Below, one piece after another: positions 5,684 through 7,684 of a DNA stretch of 7,684 nucleotides. A program made the translations under genes and the position numbers. The DNA is from Bacillota bacterium (GTDB taxonomy: Bacteria; Bacillota; Clostridia; Peptostreptococcales; Anaerovoracaceae). The DNA lies in the NCBI GenBank assembly GCA_016286935.1, contig JAEEUO010000047.1, positions 1 to 7,684 of the forward strand. Reading direction: 5' to 3'. Below the pieces are notes generated by a model, which was not told the DNA's origin, searched no databases, and saw only the letters and a program-made list of their open reading frames with translations. Position 1 is the stretch's first letter. Every line of letters starts with the position of its first letter.

Positions 5684-7056
5684 TTCGCCGTCACCTCCCC
5701 TTTCGCTTCGTTCTTCGCGGCTTCCTTCGCGGCCTTCGCTTCGGCCTCCGCCTTGAGCTTTTTATTGTAGGCGTTCAGTTCCGCCTTCGCGAGCTTGTTG
5801 ACCTGGACGAGCGGGCGCTTCGCCGGGCAGACGAACGCGCAGCAGCCGCACTCGATGCAGAGGTTCACCTTGAGTTCCTTCAGGTCCTCGGGGCGCTTCA
5901 GCTCGAGCGCGCGCTCGATGTCGGTCGGCATCAGGTTCATCGGGCAGTGGGCCACGCAGCGGCCGCATTTGATGCAGGCCGTCGGGACGGGCGGCTCGGC
6001 GTCCTTCGCGTTGAAGCAGAGGATCGCGCCGGTGTTCTTGACGACGGGCTGGTCCAGATCGGTCGTGGCGATGCCCATCATCGGGCCGCCGAGGATGATC
6101 TTCTTCGGGTCGCTCTTGAAGCCGCCGGTGAATTCGATCACGTCCCGCAGCGGCGTTCCGATCGGCGCGAAGACGTTCATCGGGTTCTTGACCGCGGAGC
6201 CGTCGACGGTGATGCGCCGTTCGACGAGCGGCATGCCGGTCTTGATGTAGTTCGTCAGCGTCGCGAGCGTCGTCGTGTTGATGACGATCACGCCGCTGTC
6301 GAGCGGGAGCTTGCCCTCCTCGACGATCCGGCCGGTGAGGTGGTAGATCAGGACCTTTTCACCGCCCTGGGGGTACAGCGCGGGAAGCGCGCGGACTTCG
6401 ACGCCGTCCATTCCCTTCACCGCCGCGCGGAGCTTTTCGATCGCCTTCGGTTTGTTGTCCTCGACGCCGATGTAGACCGCTTCCGGCGAGTAGAACTTCT
6501 TCAGCATCGCGATCCCCTCGACGATCAGATCCGTGTCGTCGAGCATCGCGCGCGTATCGCCGGTGAGGTACGGCTCGCATTCCGCGCCGTTGACGCAGAT
6601 GTAGTCGACCTTCGCGGGATCGGCCTTGAGCTTCACGGCCGTCGGGAAGCCCGCGCCGCCGAGGCCGACGACGCCGCTCATCCGGACCGCGTCGACGAAG
6701 CTGTCGAGATCGGTCACTTCCGGCGCCTTGAGGCCTTCGTAAACGGCCTGTTCGCCGTCCGCCTCGATCACGACGGCCGGGCAGACCGCGCCGTGGAACA
6801 GCAGGATATCTTCGATCTTCTTCACCGTCCCGGAGACGCCGGAATAGACCGGAGACGACACGAAGCCGCCCGGTTCGCCGATCATCTGGCCGACCTTGAC
6901 CGTGTCGCCCGGTTTGACGACAGGCTTCGCCGGAGCGCCGATGTTCATCGACATCGGGACCGTGATCACCTTCGGCGTCGGGATCCGTACCGGGACCGAG
7001 TCCGCGGTGTTCTTCCGGTGCGGAACGTGGACGCCGTGCAAGAGTTTGATGGACAC
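5680..7056 (-). CDS. rnfC: Rnf complex subunit C, NADH-binding peripheral subunit (GTG start)
   Basis: RnfC is the cytoplasmic subunit that exchanges electrons with NAD+/NADH. From the GTG at 7056 the product is 458 residues, within the clostridial range. An N-terminal RnfC domain with a barrel-like region covers about 1-110. An FMN/NADH-binding domain follows, with GLGGAGFPTAVK at 131-142 and ECEPYL at 159-164, as in the complex I 51-kDa subunit. An SLBB-like part (about 240-300) precedes two 4Fe-4S motifs (Cys361/364/367/371 and 400/403/406/410). The C-terminus (about 425-458) is Lys/Ala/Glu-rich and probably helical. An ATG at 7149 in the same frame lies upstream of the predicted promoter -10, so the GTG is preferred. 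It follows GGGGAGG by seven bases and begins with the family-like MSIKLLHGVHVPHRK. It is the first gene of the operon. Confidence 0.94.
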   Translation of the reverse strand: MSIKLLHGVHVPHRKNTADSVPVRIPTPKVITVPMSMNIGAPAKPVVKPGDTVKVGQMIGEPGGFVSSPVYSGVSGTVKKIEDILLFHGAVCPAVVIEADGEQAVYEGLKAPEVTDLDSFVDAVRMSGVVGLGGAGFPTAVKLKADPAKVDYICVNGAECEPYLTGDTRAMLDDTDLIVEGIAMLKKFYSPEAVYIGVEDNKPKAIEKLRAAVKGMDGVEVRALPALYPQGGEKVLIYHLTGRIVEEGKLPLDSGVIVINTTTLATLTNYIKTGMPLVERRITVDGSAVKNPMNVFAPIGTPLRDVIEFTGGFKSDPKKIILGGPMMGIATTDLDQPVVKNTGAILCFNAKDAEPPVPTACIKCGRCVAHCPMNLMPTDIERALELKRPEDLKELKVNLCIECGCCAFVCPAKRPLVQVNKLAKAELNAYNKKLKAEAEAKAAKEAAKNEAKGEVTAK

Positions 7057-7063
7057 GCCTTTT

Positions 7064-7070
7064 CCTCCCC
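7064..7070 (-). promoter_or_regulatory. Ribosome binding site deciding the GTG start of rnfC
   Basis: GGGGAGG on the minus strand lies seven bases before the GTG at 7056-7054. It directly follows the 3' arm of the leader hairpin. Confidence 0.75.
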
Positions 7071-7095
7071 GATCCCCCCGCAAAGCGGGCGGATC
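7071..7095 (-). promoter_or_regulatory. GC-rich hairpin in the rnfC leader
   Basis: On the minus strand GATCCGCCCGC (7095-7085) and GCGGGGGGATC (7081-7071) pair over 11 positions with one G-G mismatch and a three-base loop. The structure sits between the promoter and the ribosome site, and no T run follows it, so it does not look like a terminator. A role in RNA stability or translation control is possible but not shown. Confidence 0.5.
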
Positions 7096-7125
7096 ATATT
7101 TAGATTCATTAAATAATATAGCAGA

Positions 7126-7153
7126 ATTATAACACGATACAGGATGCAATCAA
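7126..7153 (-). promoter_or_regulatory. Extended -10 sigma-70-type promoter of the rnf operon
   Basis: On the minus strand TTGATT (7148-7153) and a perfect TATAAT (7126-7131) are 16 bases apart, and TGT directly before TATAAT makes an extended -10. The predicted start is near 7119, giving a leader of about 60 bases. The surrounding 7096-7155 stretch is the most AT-rich part of this end of the window. Confidence 0.75.
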
Positions 7154-7184
7154 TAAGGGAAATGCATCGATTCCCGCCTGTTTG

Positions 7185-7220
7185 AAAAAAAGACGCGCCC
7201 GCGGGTCTTCCGCGGGCGCG
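7185..7220 (-). terminator. Intrinsic terminator of rnpB
   Basis: On the minus strand a perfect 11-bp stem (CGCGCCCGCGG with CCGCGGGCGCG, loop AAGAC; 7194-7220) is followed by TC and then a run of seven T (7185-7191 on the complement). It lies about 12 bases after the 3' end of rnpB and about 30 bases before the rnf -35 box, so it separates the two units. Confidence 0.88.
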
Positions 7221-7231
7221 CCATACAGCGT

Positions 7232-7648
7232 GTGAGCAAGTCTGTAAGCCGGGTTCTGTATTCGGCAATCATCTTTCTAGGCCGGCCGTTACCGGACGGC
7301 TCGAGCGACCTACCTTCCGGGAAGCGCCGAGCAGGCGCCTTTCAGGCACTATGCCGCGCCGTCCGCCTTTCGCGTGGCTCAGCGCGCAGTTACCTCCCTA
7401 TACGGTCTTGCTCCGGGTGGGGTTTGCACGGCAGGTACGTCTCCGTACCCCCGGTGAGCTCTTACCTCGCCATTTCGCCCTTACCGTACGGCCGGCGCGA
7501 AACGCGTCGGCCGCCCGGCGGTATGTTTCTGTTGCACTTTCCCTGGGGTCGCCCCCGGCGGACGTTATCCGTCACCCTGCTCTTCGGAGCCCGGACTTTC
7601 CTCTGGACGGGAATCGCTTCCCGCCAAGCGACTGCCTGGCTTACTCAC
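7232..7648 (-). ncRNA. rnpB: RNase P RNA, bacterial type A
   Basis: This is the catalytic RNA that removes the 5' leader of tRNA precursors. Read on the minus strand, it contains the universally conserved 5' core GAGGAAAGTCCGGGCTCC, the P7-P10 region with GTGCAACAGA and GGTAAGGGCGAAA, then CCACCCGGAGCAAG, and near the 3' end TACAGAACCCGGCTTA, which completes P4. GUGAGUAAG at the 5' end pairs with CUUGCUCAC at the 3' end (one G-U) to form P1, which sets both ends at about 7648 and 7232. The GGU of L15, which binds the tRNA CCA end, is present in AGGTAGG (complement of 7309-7315). The layout resembles the E. coli type A RNA, not the type B of Bacillus. At about 417 bases it is longer than E. 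coli's, mainly because of an extra stem near P13/P14. Confidence 0.96.
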
Positions 7649-7654
7649 GCGGGA

Positions 7655-7683
7655 AGTATATCGCAATCAATGAAAAAAAGCAA
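7655..7683 (-). promoter_or_regulatory. Sigma-70-type promoter of rnpB
   Basis: On the minus strand TTGCTT (7678-7683) and TATACT (7655-7660) are exactly 17 bases apart. The expected start, six or seven bases downstream, coincides with the 5' end of P1 at 7648, which supports both calls. Confidence 0.8.
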
Positions 7684-7684
7684 G

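Noticed and set aside
4742..5770. Open frame of 342 codons on the plus strand, antisense to rnfD
   Set aside because: Low-complexity Arg/Asp/Glu/Ala product of reversed GC-rich codons; no plausible ribosome site or promoter, and rnfD is certain.
5947..7116. Open frame of 389 codons on the plus strand, antisense to rnfC
   Set aside because: It is a shadow of GC-rich codons: the product is a run of Arg, Asp, Val, Ala without domain character, and rnfC on the other strand is a clear conserved gene.
7057..7149. Upstream extension of rnfC to an ATG at 7149
   Set aside because: The extension crosses the predicted promoter -10 and the leader hairpin, and the added 31 residues do not resemble RnfC. 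The GTG at 7056 has a good ribosome site.
7232..7648. GC-rich, strongly structured region considered as rRNA, tmRNA or a riboswitch
   Set aside because: The conserved core GAGGAAAGTCCGGGCTCC and the 3' ACAGAACCCGGCTTA, with P1 pairing of both ends, identify it as RNase P RNA.
1..7684. CRISPR arrays, insertion sequences and tRNA genes
   Set aside because: I saw no regularly spaced direct repeats, no transposase motifs or terminal inverted repeats, and no tRNA-like cloverleaf on either strand.

Overview
The window looks like chromosomal DNA of an obligate anaerobe, most likely a high-GC member of the Clostridia (Bacillota). The evidence is an rnf operon in the order rnfC-D-G-E-A-B known from Acetobacterium and Clostridium, strong GGAGG-type ribosome binding sites before almost every gene, and an RNase P RNA that reads as type A (Bacilli carry type B). 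The lineage call is an inference; no phylogenetic marker could be searched.

Layout, left to right. Positions 1-579 (+) hold a HigB-type toxin, cut by the window edge, and its HigA antitoxin, in visibly less GC-rich DNA than the rest. A perfect 9-bp hairpin terminator (676-711) separates them from a convergent gene for an RsbW/SpoIIAB-like ATP-binding protein (743-1159, -). That gene is divergent from a HAD phosphatase gene (1244-1939, +), and two good sigma-70-type promoters interlock in the 84 bases between them. A second bidirectional terminator (1962-1992) lies between the HAD gene and the end of the rnf operon.

Positions 2007-7056 (-) hold a complete six-gene rnf operon. Its genes are packed with overlaps or gaps of 0-14 bases, and it is read from a promoter near 7126-7153 through a leader with a GC-rich hairpin directly before the rnfC ribosome binding site. 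Together the products form the membrane Rnf complex. RnfB takes electrons from reduced ferredoxin, RnfA/RnfE and the flavinylated RnfD/RnfG pass them across and along the membrane, and RnfC delivers them to NAD+, coupled to export of Na+ or H+. All the hallmark residues I looked for are present, so the complex should work.

Upstream of rnf, on the same strand but as its own transcription unit, is rnpB (about 7232-7648), with a promoter at the right edge and a strong intrinsic terminator (7185-7220).

I found no sign of a wholly new system. The points most worth a second look are the interlocked divergent promoters, the hairpin abutting the rnfC Shine-Dalgarno, the cysteine-rich tail of RnfE, and an enlarged stem region in the RNase P RNA.
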